From Diphasiastrum complanatum (Eukaryota; Streptophyta; Lycopodiopsida; Lycopodiales; Lycopodiaceae): a stretch of DNA of 64,000 nucleotides. Where the stretch lies: contig CM055107.1 in the NCBI GenBank assembly GCA_029204225.1, positions 9,293,472 to 9,357,471 of the forward strand, written 5' to 3'. Every line of letters starts with the position of its first letter. The stretch's first letter is position 1. Below, in pieces: positions 46,860 through 56,773 of the stretch. Position numbers and translations under genes: made by a program. Under the pieces are notes generated by a model. It did not search any database. It was not told the DNA's origin and worked only from the letters and a program-made list of their open reading frames with translations.

Positions 46860-47081
46860 TTGATTTTAGTACCAATCTTGGGTTGCGACTGTTAAGGCCA
46901 TAGGAAAAAGCTTAAGTTTATCTTAAGGAAAAATTTCGCCATAGACTTCACAAGATTCAGCATAGATCTGAAAAAATCTAACTGGATCTGTTAATCCATT
47001 GTATTTGGGTAGATCCAAACGGGGCGCTCTTCGAACGATGATTGGATTGACTTCCTGAGGAGCACCTCCAGGGGCTGCCAT
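46860..47081 (-). pseudogene. Gag start of the gypsy element
   Basis: On the - strand MAAPGGAPQEVNPIIVRRAP is followed by LDLPKYNGLTDPVRFFQIYA, the usual start of a plant gypsy capsid domain (LPxYxGxxDPxxF). A TAA stop lies at about 46924, and the frame goes on with KLKLFPMALTVATQDWY. The rest of gag and the protease are absent; an A-rich stretch (46657-46735) and the inverted pol follow instead. Confidence 0.75.
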
Positions 47082-47309
47082 CTTCACAGATTCAAATCAA
47101 GCAGACAATGAGATTGGATCTAGATTTTCAATCAAAACTATCTCAGACACTTTTCAAGAATCAGATTTCTATATCGTGAAAAAAGATTTCGAAATTCAAT
47201 CAATCGATACTTCTCAAAAATGAAAAATTTCTTAGAATCAAAATCAGACTGTATCAGATTTGACCCAAATTTTGACAGAGACTTGATCTGGAAAATCAGA
47301 ACCTAAAAA

Positions 47310-47960
47310 TAGAACTGGCGAAGGTTCCCTAGGCGAAGATTGGCTCGGCGAAGGTTCAATAGTGCTATTTTTGGAAAAAAACTCTCTGATCAGGCTTTTC
47401 TGACAATTTCTATGGAAATAACCTTCGCCGAATTCTCAGATTCAAAATCTGACACAGATAAAGCTAGGGTAAACTCGGCGAAGGTTTCTGGCACACAAAA
47501 ACACAGTTTACGTAGTTTGGCGAGGGTAAAAATCAAGATTTTCTATGATCTGGATAGGAAGAATGTTTGCCGAACTCAAAAATGGTATTTTACTATAAAT
47601 TGAATGTTCTGGAATCTCGACGAAGGTTTTGGCCAATAATCAAGAGTAATACTGGTATTTTTGTAAAAAGGAGACTTTTTTGGCAAAAATATGACAATAG
47701 GACAACGGATCCTCTGAGAAAACCTTCTATTTCTGATATTATTCTTCGCCGACCTAGCAGTAGATAGATCTAAATCACACCTATGCACAATGAATCGGGC
47801 GAAGGTTCTTTTTCTGTATTTTTAGGGTTTTGGTAATTTTTTGGTGTTTTCTGATGGTTTTTTTGATGTTTCTGGAAATTTGCTAAAAAGGATTGTTCGC
47901 CCTTCAAACTGAAGGTTCTATGATCAAAACCGAAGGTGTCTGCAACTCGGCGAAGGTTTC
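47310..47960. repeat. Second cluster of GGCGAAGGTT motifs in the leader
   Basis: About nine to ten copies in both orientations, for example near 47317, 47334, 47347, 47422 (complement), 47478, 47798 and 47949. It lies between the primer-binding site and gag, in untranslated leader. Confidence 0.75.
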
Positions 47961-48276
47961 CTGAAAGAGAGCAAAAAGTTATCAGCTCTGATGATGATTT
48001 TTGCTTCCTTTTGACCAAAATCTGGCAGATTTGACCAATTTTCGTTGTTTTTTTTGATATCTCAGATCCAAATGGATCTTAAGATTGGTGATCTGAATAG
48101 CTTTCTCTGTTCCACAATCAAATTAGATTTCAAACAAGCAAATCCACTCAAATCAAGCAAAATCACTCCAAAACTAATCCTAAATGCAGATCTAACACTA
48201 TTCATGCAACGATAAGATGCCTAATGCAAGCTAACCATCCAACAAACATGCTGCAAACTGAAAAATTGGCGTACCT

Positions 48277-48296
48277 CCCCGGCCCCGGTGCCAAAA
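48277..48296 (-). other. Primer-binding site region of the gypsy element
   Basis: On the - strand the LTR end CACTACA is followed by ATTTTGGCACCGGGGCCGGG. This resembles the TTTGGCGCCGTTGCCGGGG-type site used by many plant Tat and Athila elements. It fixes the element on the - strand. Confidence 0.65.
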
Positions 48297-48297
48297 T

Positions 48298-48727
48298 TGT
48301 AGTGGGTTTCTTTCCTTGCCTAACCTCAATCCAAGATCTAATCAATCTAGCATCAAAGAGCTGAAGTTAGTTGTCGCGCTTAGATTCGTTCCCATGAGAG
48401 TGATAGTATAGTTCAGATTTTAGCATAAATGGAAGATTCACATCTAACTTTAACATCCATTAACCCTAAGCATTAACACTACATCCATTAACACTAGATC
48501 CACATCAAGATAGCTTACTCTTTCTCTCTCTCCCTTTCTCCCTCATAAAAAGTATAATAACATGCAATCTCAATAACAATCAAATCCAACAATTGATAAA
48601 TCCAAAGAAAGCATGAGAGATGGAGGAAAAGTGATAGAGAGCAAGGACATTCATCAATCCATTTCACAAGAGAACCAATCTGCTTTATTGAATTGAAGAA
48701 ATGAACATGTGTAGGAACTCGAGTTGA
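48298..48727 (-). repeat. Truncated 5' LTR
   Basis: Nearly identical to 40960-41388 and then broken at 'ctcgagttg', where unrelated sequence starts. Confidence 0.88.
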
Positions 48728-49554
48728 AACATGTGGAGTAGATATGAGGAGACACCTTCGGACCTTTTCTCTCTCACTTTGGTTCATTTCTCTCCCTATG
48801 TATTTGCTCACTATGCAATGGTAGAGTTTGTGCTGTTCTCTCTTCACAAGTGCGTTTATCTTTCTACAATGTGATTGATCGTTTATTGGATGATAATAGT
48901 AGAAGTATCAACACCCTAAAACTCAACAAGGTATTCAAGAAGCTCTAAAGTAAGCATTTAATGAATTTTGTGTAGAATATCAGCTGAAATCTCTCAAAAA
49001 AAAAAACCCTCAGATTTGAAATTTTACACAATAGATTGAATGCTATTGTTCAATTTACATATTATTCAACCACCTTCATGAATGTTTAATCTACCAACCC
49101 TCAAGTTAGCACTTGGATTGCTCAAAATCCTAAAGAAACAACATTTTATACGCTTGAAGCTTTGATTGAAATGTTTCAACTGGATTTTAATGTTTGAGTT
49201 TCATACATTTGAATGCTAAGTTGGTACAAGATAAATCAAAAGTCGACCTTCTTACAGCCACCAAATCCTCTTGTTACGGGTTTATTTTGCTAACTATCAA
49301 TCTAATTAGACCTATTATGACTTGACAGATAACATACTATGTATACACATGGAGAAACTAGAAATGGCCACCTAATATTTTTCATTTCCACCTCATAATT
49401 ATGCTATGAATTTATGTGGACTTCGAAAGTTCATGACTGTGTTTTCATAGTTAAGATTTGTTTTTATCTTGACACGGGTCACAAGGTCTTCTTTATTATG
49501 ATTATGTTAAAGTGTTTATTGGAAGTTTAACCATGTTGTGATGTCTTTTAACAG
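48728..49554 (+). other. End of intron 3, no gene recognised
   Basis: AT-rich sequence of possible retrotransposon origin at its left. It ends in the acceptor TTTTAACAG. Confidence 0.5.
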
Positions 49555-49827
49555 TTCCTTTTGACATGTGAGGGAGCAGTAGAGCTACAACGAGTTTTTG
49601 GTGCTAAAGATCACCAATTGGTGCTTTTACCACATAATTTGGTAGATGAGATATGGCACGAAAATAAGCCGAAGCCACCTATGGGCCTTCTTAGAGTGCA
49701 TGATCTTAAATATGCTGGTGCAAGTGTATCATCCAAGCTCTCAAATCTACGACATGAACTTCTCTCAGTAGGGGCAACTGATATCACAATTACAATGCTT
49801 GATGAAGTTGCTTGGCTGTTTAATCTG
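49555..49827 (+). CDS. APP2: Xaa-Pro aminopeptidase P, exon 4
   Basis: 91 codons between the acceptor TTTTAACAG and the donor GTGAGT. They begin FLLTCEGAVELQ and go on through LPHNLVDEIWHENKPKPP, VHDLKYAGASVSSKL and MLDEVAWLFNL. This completes the first N-terminal domain and enters the second; MLDEVAWLFNL is a family hallmark preceding RGSDVPH in the next exon. I did not find that next exon before 64000. The catalytic Asp/His/Glu metal ligands would come several exons later. Confidence 0.94.
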
Positions 49828-50296
49828 GTGAGTTTTCTTTATTTATGATTCAAATACGTGGATTTACTCTAGTCCTAAGAATTCAAGTATTTAAAGCGAT
49901 GGAAATTGCCCGTGCACTTGCTTTTCTTGTATAGTGTTCACCGTTGGTTAAAGTTGCTGAATGGTTTATCAAGACAAAGAGATTATAATCAACTTGATAA
50001 GGTCTCGAATGCATATAGCAATTATTATGGAATGTGCTCATGGAAATTGACTTGATTAGGTATCAATTAGAGAAAACTAATATAATCTGGGGGGATACAC
50101 CCTTATGTGGTGTTGATCAAAATTTCTTGAAATCATTTCTTTCTTATGATGTAATCACTTTCCACTCAAAAAAAAAAGTCAATGCTCTATGATGGCTAAC
50201 TTGTGTAGCTTTTATAGTTTTTTGCCCCAAATGTGAAAAAAAGGCTGCCTGCTAGTTCAAGAAACCTCGTTTGTTATCTTTAAATGCTATCCTCTA
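49828..50296 (+). other. Start of intron 4, no gene
   Basis: Follows donor GTGAGT. Plain AT-rich intron sequence up to the target site of a MITE. Confidence 0.5.
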
Positions 50297-50304
50297 GTTA
50301 AGAT

Positions 50305-51027
50305 CATAGATGCACAGAAACGCGTTTATGAGGAGACGCGTTTTGGAAAACGCGTTTCTCAAACCAAAATCGTATTAATTTTTTTTTTTTTTTGGAAAAA
50401 TAGCTTATGGCTGAATTTTTTTAGGGGATCAATGGTCAAACCAGCGTTTTGCCTCTAAGAAGTGTAGTAGATGGGGTACAAATAGATCTTATTTTTAATA
50501 GCTATTTGGTTGTTATTTGCTCTGGTTTTCAATAAATGCTCAGGGGGTTCGGGGGGCGGTAGCCCTCCGAGAAACAGGGGGTCTGCGGGGCGATAGTCCC
50601 CCCGGTGGGGGGTTTGGGGGGCAACGCCCCCCAACGGCAGGGTCCGGGGGCTGCCAGTAGACCCCGGCCCCGACGGTAAGGCCTCTTCATGATTTGGCCT
50701 TCCAACTCCCTGATCGAAAACACACTTACTGGGACCATCTGTGATCGTAACGAACAGGCTAGAGGTTAGTTTTGAATTTGTATCCTTGACAGAACCCAAC
50801 GTGGATTAATGCACCTGAACTGGACCATCTTGCACCCGAAACAGTCGGCAAACTACATAGTAATTATGCTCTTAATTAGAGCTTTCATCTGATACCCATA
50901 TTGCCCAAAAAAAACTAAGAAAAAAAAAACGTTTTTGGATTTTTTTTGAAATTTTCAGAAACGTGTTTCTGAACCTCGTTTCTGAAGGTGATTCTGAAAC
51001 GTGTTTCAGAAACACAGTGCATCTATG
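50305..51027. mobile_element. Non-autonomous hAT-like element (MITE), 723 bp
   Basis: The terminal inverted repeat CATAGATGCAC is perfect at both ends (50305-50315 and 51017-51027). The eight bases gttaagat flank it on both sides (50297-50304 and 51028-51035), which is the hAT target size. Sub-terminal AAACGCGTTT/AAACGTGTTT motifs recur several times near both ends. The centre (50544-50690) is very G/C-rich. It has no transposase. Confidence 0.92.
50544..50690. other. G-rich, hairpin-forming core of the MITE
   Basis: Runs of five to six G alternate with runs of C (for example GGGGGGCGGTAGCCCTCC and GGGGGGCAACGCCCCCC). They can form stable hairpins and possibly G-quadruplexes. The long proline/glycine frames here follow from that composition and are not taken as genes. 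Confidence 0.7.
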
Positions 51028-51097
51028 GTTAAGATCACTTAATATGTGCGTCCACATGTGCGCGCGTGGACATGCATGTACACACACGTATATATAC

Positions 51098-51108
<11 letters not shown>

Positions 51109-51128
<20 letters not shown>
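51109..51128. repeat. (AC)n and (TA)n tracts
   Basis: Short AC tract; a (TA) run follows at about 51211-51226, directly before a GC-rich block gcgcgtccgggccggacg. Confidence 0.9.
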
Positions 51129-51261
51129 TATCTATCATAGTTGACTGTTCCAAAACGTGGCCAAAAAAATAAAAATTTATAATTATTTAACAAAGGAATT
51201 TTAATATACATATATATATATATATCAAGGATGCGCGTCCGGGCCGGACGTGGGCAATCCG

Positions 51262-51385
51262 TGTTCTTTGTGCGTGGGAAATGCCCTTCATCTGGAAAAC
51301 TTTTAACCATGTTCTTCTCTACAGCTTTATGGGCTTCATACAGGTTGAGTGAAGGATTTGCTTGCATACAGGTTGTCAAGAGGAA
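51262..51385. repeat. 124-bp direct repeat, left copy, flanking a LINE
   Basis: Same length as 56650-56773, with seven mismatches by eye and no gaps. It directly precedes the LINE. Confidence 0.88.
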
Positions 51386-51548
51386 ACATGAATTCTGTCA
51401 CTACTGCAGCAGAACAAAATGGGATGATCGGAGCGCAAGATTTTTTGAGAGCATAAGGTCCTTGTGCTTTTGACCAATTCTGAATGCTCGGGAAATTGCA
51501 TGTCATGCCAGGGCAGGAATCGTCCAAATCTACTTTCCTCAGACAATA

Positions 51549-51550
<2 letters not shown>

Positions 51551-51603
<53 letters not shown>
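51551..51603. repeat. (CT)n microsatellite in the LINE 5' region
   Basis: About 26 CT units directly before ORF1. Confidence 0.95.
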
Positions 51604-51605
<2 letters not shown>

Positions 51606-51651
51606 GGAGATGGCGCCTAATCTGTAGCGGGTGTTCCTCCTTCAGCTTTCT

Positions 51652-52839
51652 ATGGCCAAAAAAGGGAAGGGGAGCTCACGCTCCCCTCCCCCACGCACAT
51701 CTGCCCGTGTCCACGCTCTCTCAACATTGGCATCTTCTTCTCCTGTCTCGCTCACCACATCTTCATCACTGGACCCTCCCTCCACATCGCTCACCACCTC
51801 ATCGCTGGTCCAGCATCCCTCCACATCGCTGGTCCAGATCCCTCCCTCCACATCGCTGGTCCAGCTCTCCACATCGCTGAATGTAGATTCACCCACCAGC
51901 GACCCCCTGTCCACCAGCGACCCTCTGTCCATCATCGAACCCCTGTCCATCAGCGCTACTGACAAGCTGTCCATCATCGCTGCCACTTCCCTCACATCAG
52001 TTGCTTCGAGCCAGAGTGATGGTACTGCTGATACAGATGGAGTCGTACGTAGGGTGAAGATTGAGTCAGCGTTGCCTACCAATCTAGTCCACACTCCCTG
52101 CCCTCCACCTGCTCACCCATCTTTCGTGATACCTGAGATTTATACACCTGCCAAGTCATTTGAACAGTACATTCTTTCCTACATCGAGCAGATCAAACAC
52201 GAATCCACCTCTCTACGAAAGGAAATGAGACAACTTCAAGGGATCATTCAATCTATGTCCGCTGAGCGGGAAACCATGTTAACCCGGATTACTTCTTTGG
52301 AGGCAGCAATAAGTAATCAAGGAGAACCTACCAAGATTCAGGAATTGGAGGAGAAGATAGAGCAGCATAAAGCTGAGACGAAAACGTGGGCCTCTCTTTT
52401 CAAGGAAGATGCTAAGGAAGGTACACCCTCCTTCAACCGAGTCATTTCAGCCACCATATCCGAAGAGCGAATGCGCGAGTACAAAACCCTGAATATAAGG
52501 GTCCGCGGAGTTGAAGACACCAATGATCCAAAGACTGAAGCAACCAGCTTTCTTTCAAGCACACTCTCCCACCACTCCGAAGGGTTGGATAGAGCTTGGA
52601 GAACCAAACGAGACCCTTCTACACTCATTGTTCGCTTCATGAATTTGGAAGAGAGACGGGCAACCCTCAAACTGCGGGCTAAGCTTAGAGGTACACTTAT
52701 ATTTATGGATGATGATCTCACTCCCATGCAAGTTGCGGATCGAAAAAAGGCATTCAATGAGGCAAAAGCGTTAGGGAAGAGGGTGATTTATCGGGATGGC
52801 AAAGCTCGATACATTGATCCTCCGAATCCTGACAAATAG
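51652..52839 (+). CDS. LINE ORF1, putative RNA-binding protein
   Basis: 395 codons starting MAKKGKGSSRS at the first ATG of the frame. The N-terminal 120 residues are a Ser/Thr/Pro/Leu repeat region with the phrase 'STSLVQ' or 'PSTSL' several times. A predicted coiled coil follows (about residues 185-245: HESTSLRKEMRQLQGII, KIQELEEKIEQHKAETKTW). The C-terminal third (LNIRVRGVEDTNDPKTEA, then STLIVRFMNLEERRATLKLR) has the look of the RNA-recognition-like fold of ORF1 proteins (R-x-R-G-V/I, then V-R-F). It would bind the element RNA. The frame is fully open, which contrasts with the broken ORF2. Confidence 0.75.
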   Translation: MAKKGKGSSRSPPPRTSARVHALSTLASSSPVSLTTSSSLDPPSTSLTTSSLVQHPSTSLVQIPPSTSLVQLSTSLNVDSPTSDPLSTSDPLSIIEPLSISATDKLSIIAATSLTSVASSQSDGTADTDGVVRRVKIESALPTNLVHTPCPPPAHPSFVIPEIYTPAKSFEQYILSYIEQIKHESTSLRKEMRQLQGIIQSMSAERETMLTRITSLEAAISNQGEPTKIQELEEKIEQHKAETKTWASLFKEDAKEGTPSFNRVISATISEERMREYKTLNIRVRGVEDTNDPKTEATSFLSSTLSHHSEGLDRAWRTKRDPSTLIVRFMNLEERRATLKLRAKLRGTLIFMDDDLTPMQVADRKKAFNEAKALGKRVIYRDGKARYIDPPNPDK

Positions 52840-52889
52840 GGAGCATGGCCCTCCAGACTAGGTAGCGATTCGGGGGCTCTTTCTAGAGC

Positions 52890-53720
52890 ATTGCGGTTGA
52901 GATTATGGAACTGCAATGGCATTCATTCTTCAGCTACCGCCGGAGATTAGAGATTTTTGCACTGAGGGTGATATCTTACTACTTACCGAGACACATGAGA
53001 GTCCTGAGAGAGGTCTGCCGGCTGTTGCGGGCTTTTGTTGGTTCTCTGCACATCGGAGGGCGACAAGAGCATTGACAGATCGGGGTTCTAGTGGGGTGGC
53101 CTGCTTAGTTCGCGACTTCATTCGGCCCTGGGTCGAGTTGGTGCATACTGATGAGCGAGCTCGCTATATTTGGATTCGGGTGGACTGGACTCTGACGGGA
53201 CTGAACCGAGACCTTTTTCTAGCCGTTTGCTATTTTCCACCGGACACATCAGTTTTCACATCAGATGAGGAGTCACCTTACTTGGATATCTCTTCAGACA
53301 TTATCAGATACGAGGAGCGGGGTTATATTCTCCTAGCTGGCGACTTTAATGCCAGGACTGGATCCAGGCAGACAGAGTTTCACAGAGCAGAGGATGATCC
53401 ACAGCGGATACATGCTTTAGACTGGGATGATCTTGGCCTACGGCGACGATCAGCAGATGCAGAGATGGAGAACTGATGCTTCAGTTGGGCGAGGCTCATG
53501 GGTTGGCCATTTATAATGGCTTACTGCAGTGGCCTGATTCAGGTGACTTTACATGTTTTCCACATAGTGGAGGGAGTAGTGTTGTTGACTATTTCATGGG
53601 ATTGCCGTCTCTCCTCCCCTACATTTCATCTTTCTTGGTTCACCGTACCACCTTGTCTGACCACTCATACCTCTCTCTCTCTCTATTGGCCTTCTTCACA
53701 CCCCCTGTGCTAGTACATTC
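52890..53720 (+). pseudogene. LINE ORF2, APE-type endonuclease domain
   Basis: The start LRLWNCNGIHSS is followed by a stop and frame shift. The next frame (52916-53476) has DILLLTETHES, GVACLVRDF, FLAVCYFPP and YILLAGDFNARTG. A third frame (53476-53700) has SVVDYFMGLP and the final TLSDHSYLSLSL. These are the metal and catalytic blocks of the exonuclease-endonuclease-phosphatase fold (N, E, D-x-N, SDH). It would nick the target DNA. Two frame shifts disable it. Confidence 0.9.
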
Positions 53721-54166
53721 ACCCCTAGTGAAAAGACCGTCTACCGCTATAACCCTCAAAAAACCCCTATGTACAGGGAAACCTTATCTGATCTCCTGAC
53801 TCATTTTCCCTATGCAGCTACTTTGGCGGACCAGTCTCTTTTTCTTGTCCGGACCCTGCATACCTCTGCATCCCTTGCTTTTCCATCCCCACGGCCCAAG
53901 CACTTATGACATAGACCGCATAACCCCTGGTATGACCACGAATGTAACCAACTTCATCTGAACTTGATTTACGCACGCTGCCACCTTCCTCATCTTGCAA
54001 AGGACTTATCTCGTGTATATCGTAGAACCACCCGCAGAAAGAAAATTGCATATGAAATTTGCCAGGGGAAGAAGATGATGGACCTTCTCTTTAGCTCCTC
54101 GTCGCGTTCTTTCTGGCAAAAATTCCTCTCACGAGCACCTCCACCCCGGATCACAGATCTTAGCAC

Positions 54167-55765
54167 ATGGGTGTACCTGATACTCCTCCACTTCCCACAC
54201 ACCCATACACATGTACCTCTAATATATTCTCTCCGGACATAGTAGAAGAGGCCATCGACCGGTTAAACCTACATAAGGCCAAAGACATTGATGAGCTAGA
54301 GGCTGAACTCTTGAAGCAGGCCGCTGACATCCTCTCACCCTTTCTCTCTTTCCTATTTAACCGCGCTATTACATCTGGTTTCCCCTCCCCTTGGTCCACA
54401 AACCTTATTTATCCTCTCAATAAAGGCGGTGATCCCATGAAAGCCGACAACTATCGTACCATCATGACCAGCCACCTCTTTGCCAAGGTCTATGGTTCTA
54501 TTCTTCAGTCAGAGATCAGTACAGAGATGGATACTAGAGCACTGCATGCCATTGGCCAAGCTGGTTTCAGACCAGGATATACTACATCCGATCATGTTTT
54601 CACCTTGAGAGCCATCATTGAGGAGGCTAAGGCCAGGAGAGAGCGTGTTTACTGCTGCTTTGTGGATTTTCGCAAAGCCTTTGACTTGGTGCCTAGGCAT
54701 TTATTGATACGGAGGCTTCGGGATTGTGGCTTCCAAGAGGATATCATACAGGCAGTTGTGGCATTGTACAGACGAGTTATTGGCCGGATCCGAGTATCAG
54801 GAGTTGTATCACCAGAGATAGAGAGCACTATTGGGGTTAAGCAGGGATGTCCTCTCTCACCTACACTCTTTGGTTTATATATAGATGAGCTTGAGCAGGT
54901 TATACGGGCAGAGGGAGGTGAGGGTTGCACATTGGGTGACCTCATTATTGCTATCTTATTATATGCTGATGATGTGGGTTTGCTTTCGAAGACGAGGGAA
55001 GGCCTACAACGGCATCTAGATGCGCTTCACTCCTTTTGTATTCAATGGAGATTGTCAATGAATGTGGCCAAAACCAAAGTTATGGTGTTTAACACCTCTA
55101 GATCCTTCATGATCCGACAGGAGCTTCTGTGGGAGGAACATCCACTTGAGGTAGTCGACTCTTACACATACCTAGGCGTGGTATTCTCTGGTCGCACCTT
55201 CAGCATGCGACAGGCGGCATTTTCCCGGTTACGGAAGGGCTATGGATCATTGGTAGATTTGGAGAGATTATGTTCCAGCTCACACATTAGAGATGCGACT
55301 AGTAAGTGTCGACTTTTTGATACTATGGTAGTTCCCTCAGCTCTTTACGCATCAGAGACATGGAGTACGGGCCTGACGGCTACCGAGTGGGCACGCATTT
55401 CACGACTTCAGATTCATATGCTATCTCGGATGATACGGGGTAAGTCCTCTACACCACATCATATTACATTGGCAGAGTTCGCCGTCCCCCCTATTCAGCT
55501 AGAGGCACTGTTCCATATTGTCACATTCATACAGCGCTTGGAGGATTTCAGGGTAGAGACACACACTATGCTGCAGCGGCTTTGGCATCATCACAGCACC
55601 TACATTCTGTGGGACACTCCTTTTCATGGTATTCCCAGGCTTGTCGTCTCCTCTCCACGTGGAGTATTCACATTACGGATCTGCGGGCGGGTACGCATCA
55701 ATATATTCGAGGACACTTGTATAGAGCATATCTTCAGAGCACTTGGCAGGTTCCATCTGGGGTAA
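54167..55765 (+). CDS. LINE ORF2, reverse transcriptase domain
   Basis: A 532-codon open frame. RT blocks in order: NLIYPLNKGGDPMKADNYRT, HAIGQAGFRPGYTTSDHVFT, CCFVDFRKAFDLVPR, GVKQGCPLSPTLFGLYIDEL and the catalytic ILLYADDVGLLS. The thumb-side WRLSMNVAKTKVMVFN and YTYLGVVFSG follow. This is the ordinary motif set of plant L1-like or related LINE RT; GLYIDEL and the C-terminal layout place it among LINEs rather than LTR elements. The frame begins downstream of a broken linker, so it is part of a larger ORF2 that is no longer continuous. Confidence 0.93.
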   Translation: MGVPDTPPLPTHPYTCTSNIFSPDIVEEAIDRLNLHKAKDIDELEAELLKQAADILSPFLSFLFNRAITSGFPSPWSTNLIYPLNKGGDPMKADNYRTIMTSHLFAKVYGSILQSEISTEMDTRALHAIGQAGFRPGYTTSDHVFTLRAIIEEAKARRERVYCCFVDFRKAFDLVPRHLLIRRLRDCGFQEDIIQAVVALYRRVIGRIRVSGVVSPEIESTIGVKQGCPLSPTLFGLYIDELEQVIRAEGGEGCTLGDLIIAILLYADDVGLLSKTREGLQRHLDALHSFCIQWRLSMNVAKTKVMVFNTSRSFMIRQELLWEEHPLEVVDSYTYLGVVFSGRTFSMRQAAFSRLRKGYGSLVDLERLCSSSHIRDATSKCRLFDTMVVPSALYASETWSTGLTATEWARISRLQIHMLSRMIRGKSSTPHHITLAEFAVPPIQLEALFHIVTFIQRLEDFRVETHTMLQRLWHHHSTYILWDTPFHGIPRLVVSSPRGVFTLRICGRVRINIFEDTCIEHIFRALGRFHLG

Positions 55766-56140
55766 AGACGGAGTTTTATTGGACACATTTTCTCTCTCGG
55801 GATCATGCTGGATATCCTACTGTTCCCGGATATCTAGTGGATAGTATCTCACACAGACTGCGGATAGTGATGGGTCAGTTTCGGGTTTCCTCTCACTAGC
55901 TAGCCATTGAGACTGGCAGATACAGTGGCATCTCGAGAGATGCTCGGATTTGTAGTATGTGTGATACACACGACGTAGAGGATGAGTTTCATTTTCTCTT
56001 CAAGTGCCCGGCCTACTATGAGATCCGAGGGAGATACTACTGCTTGTTTCAGGATCATCCACTCACACTTTCTACCTTGATATCATATGAGGACCCCAGA
56101 TGTGTTGCGCTGATGATCCGAGAGATGGCGGACTAGACGC
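55766..56140 (+). pseudogene. LINE ORF2 C-terminus with Cys/His motif
   Basis: Reads, across stops, ETGRYSGISRDARICSMCDT, then VEDEFHFLFKCPAYYEIRGR and LISYEDPRCVALMIREMAD before TAG at about 56136. C-x2-C ... H-x4-C is the conserved C-terminal zinc motif of LINE ORF2. Confidence 0.85.
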
Positions 56141-56584
56141 TGACACCTCCCCCTTGATACAGCTGAGCATACAGGAGTGTTTATCACGTCGGAGGCAGAG
56201 GCAGGAGAGTACTGATTATGATGGGGAGGCTGAGATCCCGGACGCCTCCATGCATAGACGGCAGAGACAATGTCGGTGACTAGAGGGACAGACAGCCCAC
56301 AGGCCACGATCTACAACTTCACGGCAGCAGAGACGCCACCGACCATCCACTCAGAGACGGAGAGACACAGTTCGTTCAGCGACAGTGTCTCAACATACCT
56401 TACATCACTATTTCATAGGCGGAGAGACATTTATATGATGATAAGGCTCTCCTTGTCTATCATCATTATTTCCTGTTTACCTGTAGTCTTCTTTCTTTGT
56501 TCTTTTAGGTGGTAGAGCTTTCATGCTCCCACCGTGCATACTTGACATGTACCTTTTTTAGTCCTATGTACCTTAGGGTATTTC

Positions 56585-56615
<31 letters not shown>

Positions 56616-56649
56616 AAGACTAGAAGATTTTTTGGGAGAAGTATCCTCA
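56141..56649 (+). other. LINE 3' untranslated region
   Basis: No ORF of note. It contains a CT tract at 56590-56616 about 30 bases before the direct repeat; a poly-A tail is not seen. Confidence 0.5.
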
Positions 56650-56773
56650 TGTTCTTTGTGCGTGGGAAATGCCCTTCATCTAGAAAACTTTTAACCACGT
56701 TCTTCTCTAAAGTTTTATGGGCTTCATACAGGTTGAGTAAAGGATTTGCCTGCATACAGGCTGTCAAGAGGAA
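56650..56773. repeat. 124-bp direct repeat, right copy, flanking a LINE
   Basis: Partner of 51262-51385. Confidence 0.88.

Larger units (their letters stand above)
40960..48727 (-). mobile_element. Gypsy (Tat/Athila-like) element with inverted pol and an extra ORF
   Basis: The LTRs (40960-about 41660, and 48298-48727) are both in - orientation, because the primer-binding site lies left of the right-hand LTR. On the - strand follow a leader, a gag start (47081-46860) and, next to the left LTR, an extra ORF (43309-41831). The pol between them (44042-46560) reads on the + strand, opposite to everything else. The right LTR is truncated. This family equals that of the 4.7-9.8 kb element. Confidence 0.8.
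51386..56649 (+). mobile_element. LINE (non-LTR retrotransposon)
   Basis: ORF1, then an APE-type endonuclease, RT and a C-terminal cysteine/histidine motif, all on the + strand in LINE order. A CT microsatellite lies in the 5' region (51551-51603), and another near the 3' end (56590-56616); no poly-A tail is seen. The element is enclosed by 124-bp direct repeats. Frame shifts in the endonuclease and stops after the RT make it inactive. Confidence 0.88.

Noticed and set aside
43550-47960. Spaced repeats that could suggest a CRISPR array
   Set aside because: Motif copies are short, in both orientations and irregularly spaced, and the DNA is plant nuclear.
50455-50799. A Pro/Gly-rich frame of 114 codons on the - strand
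   Set aside because: It follows from the G/C-rich hairpin core of a MITE and has no domain or codon signal.
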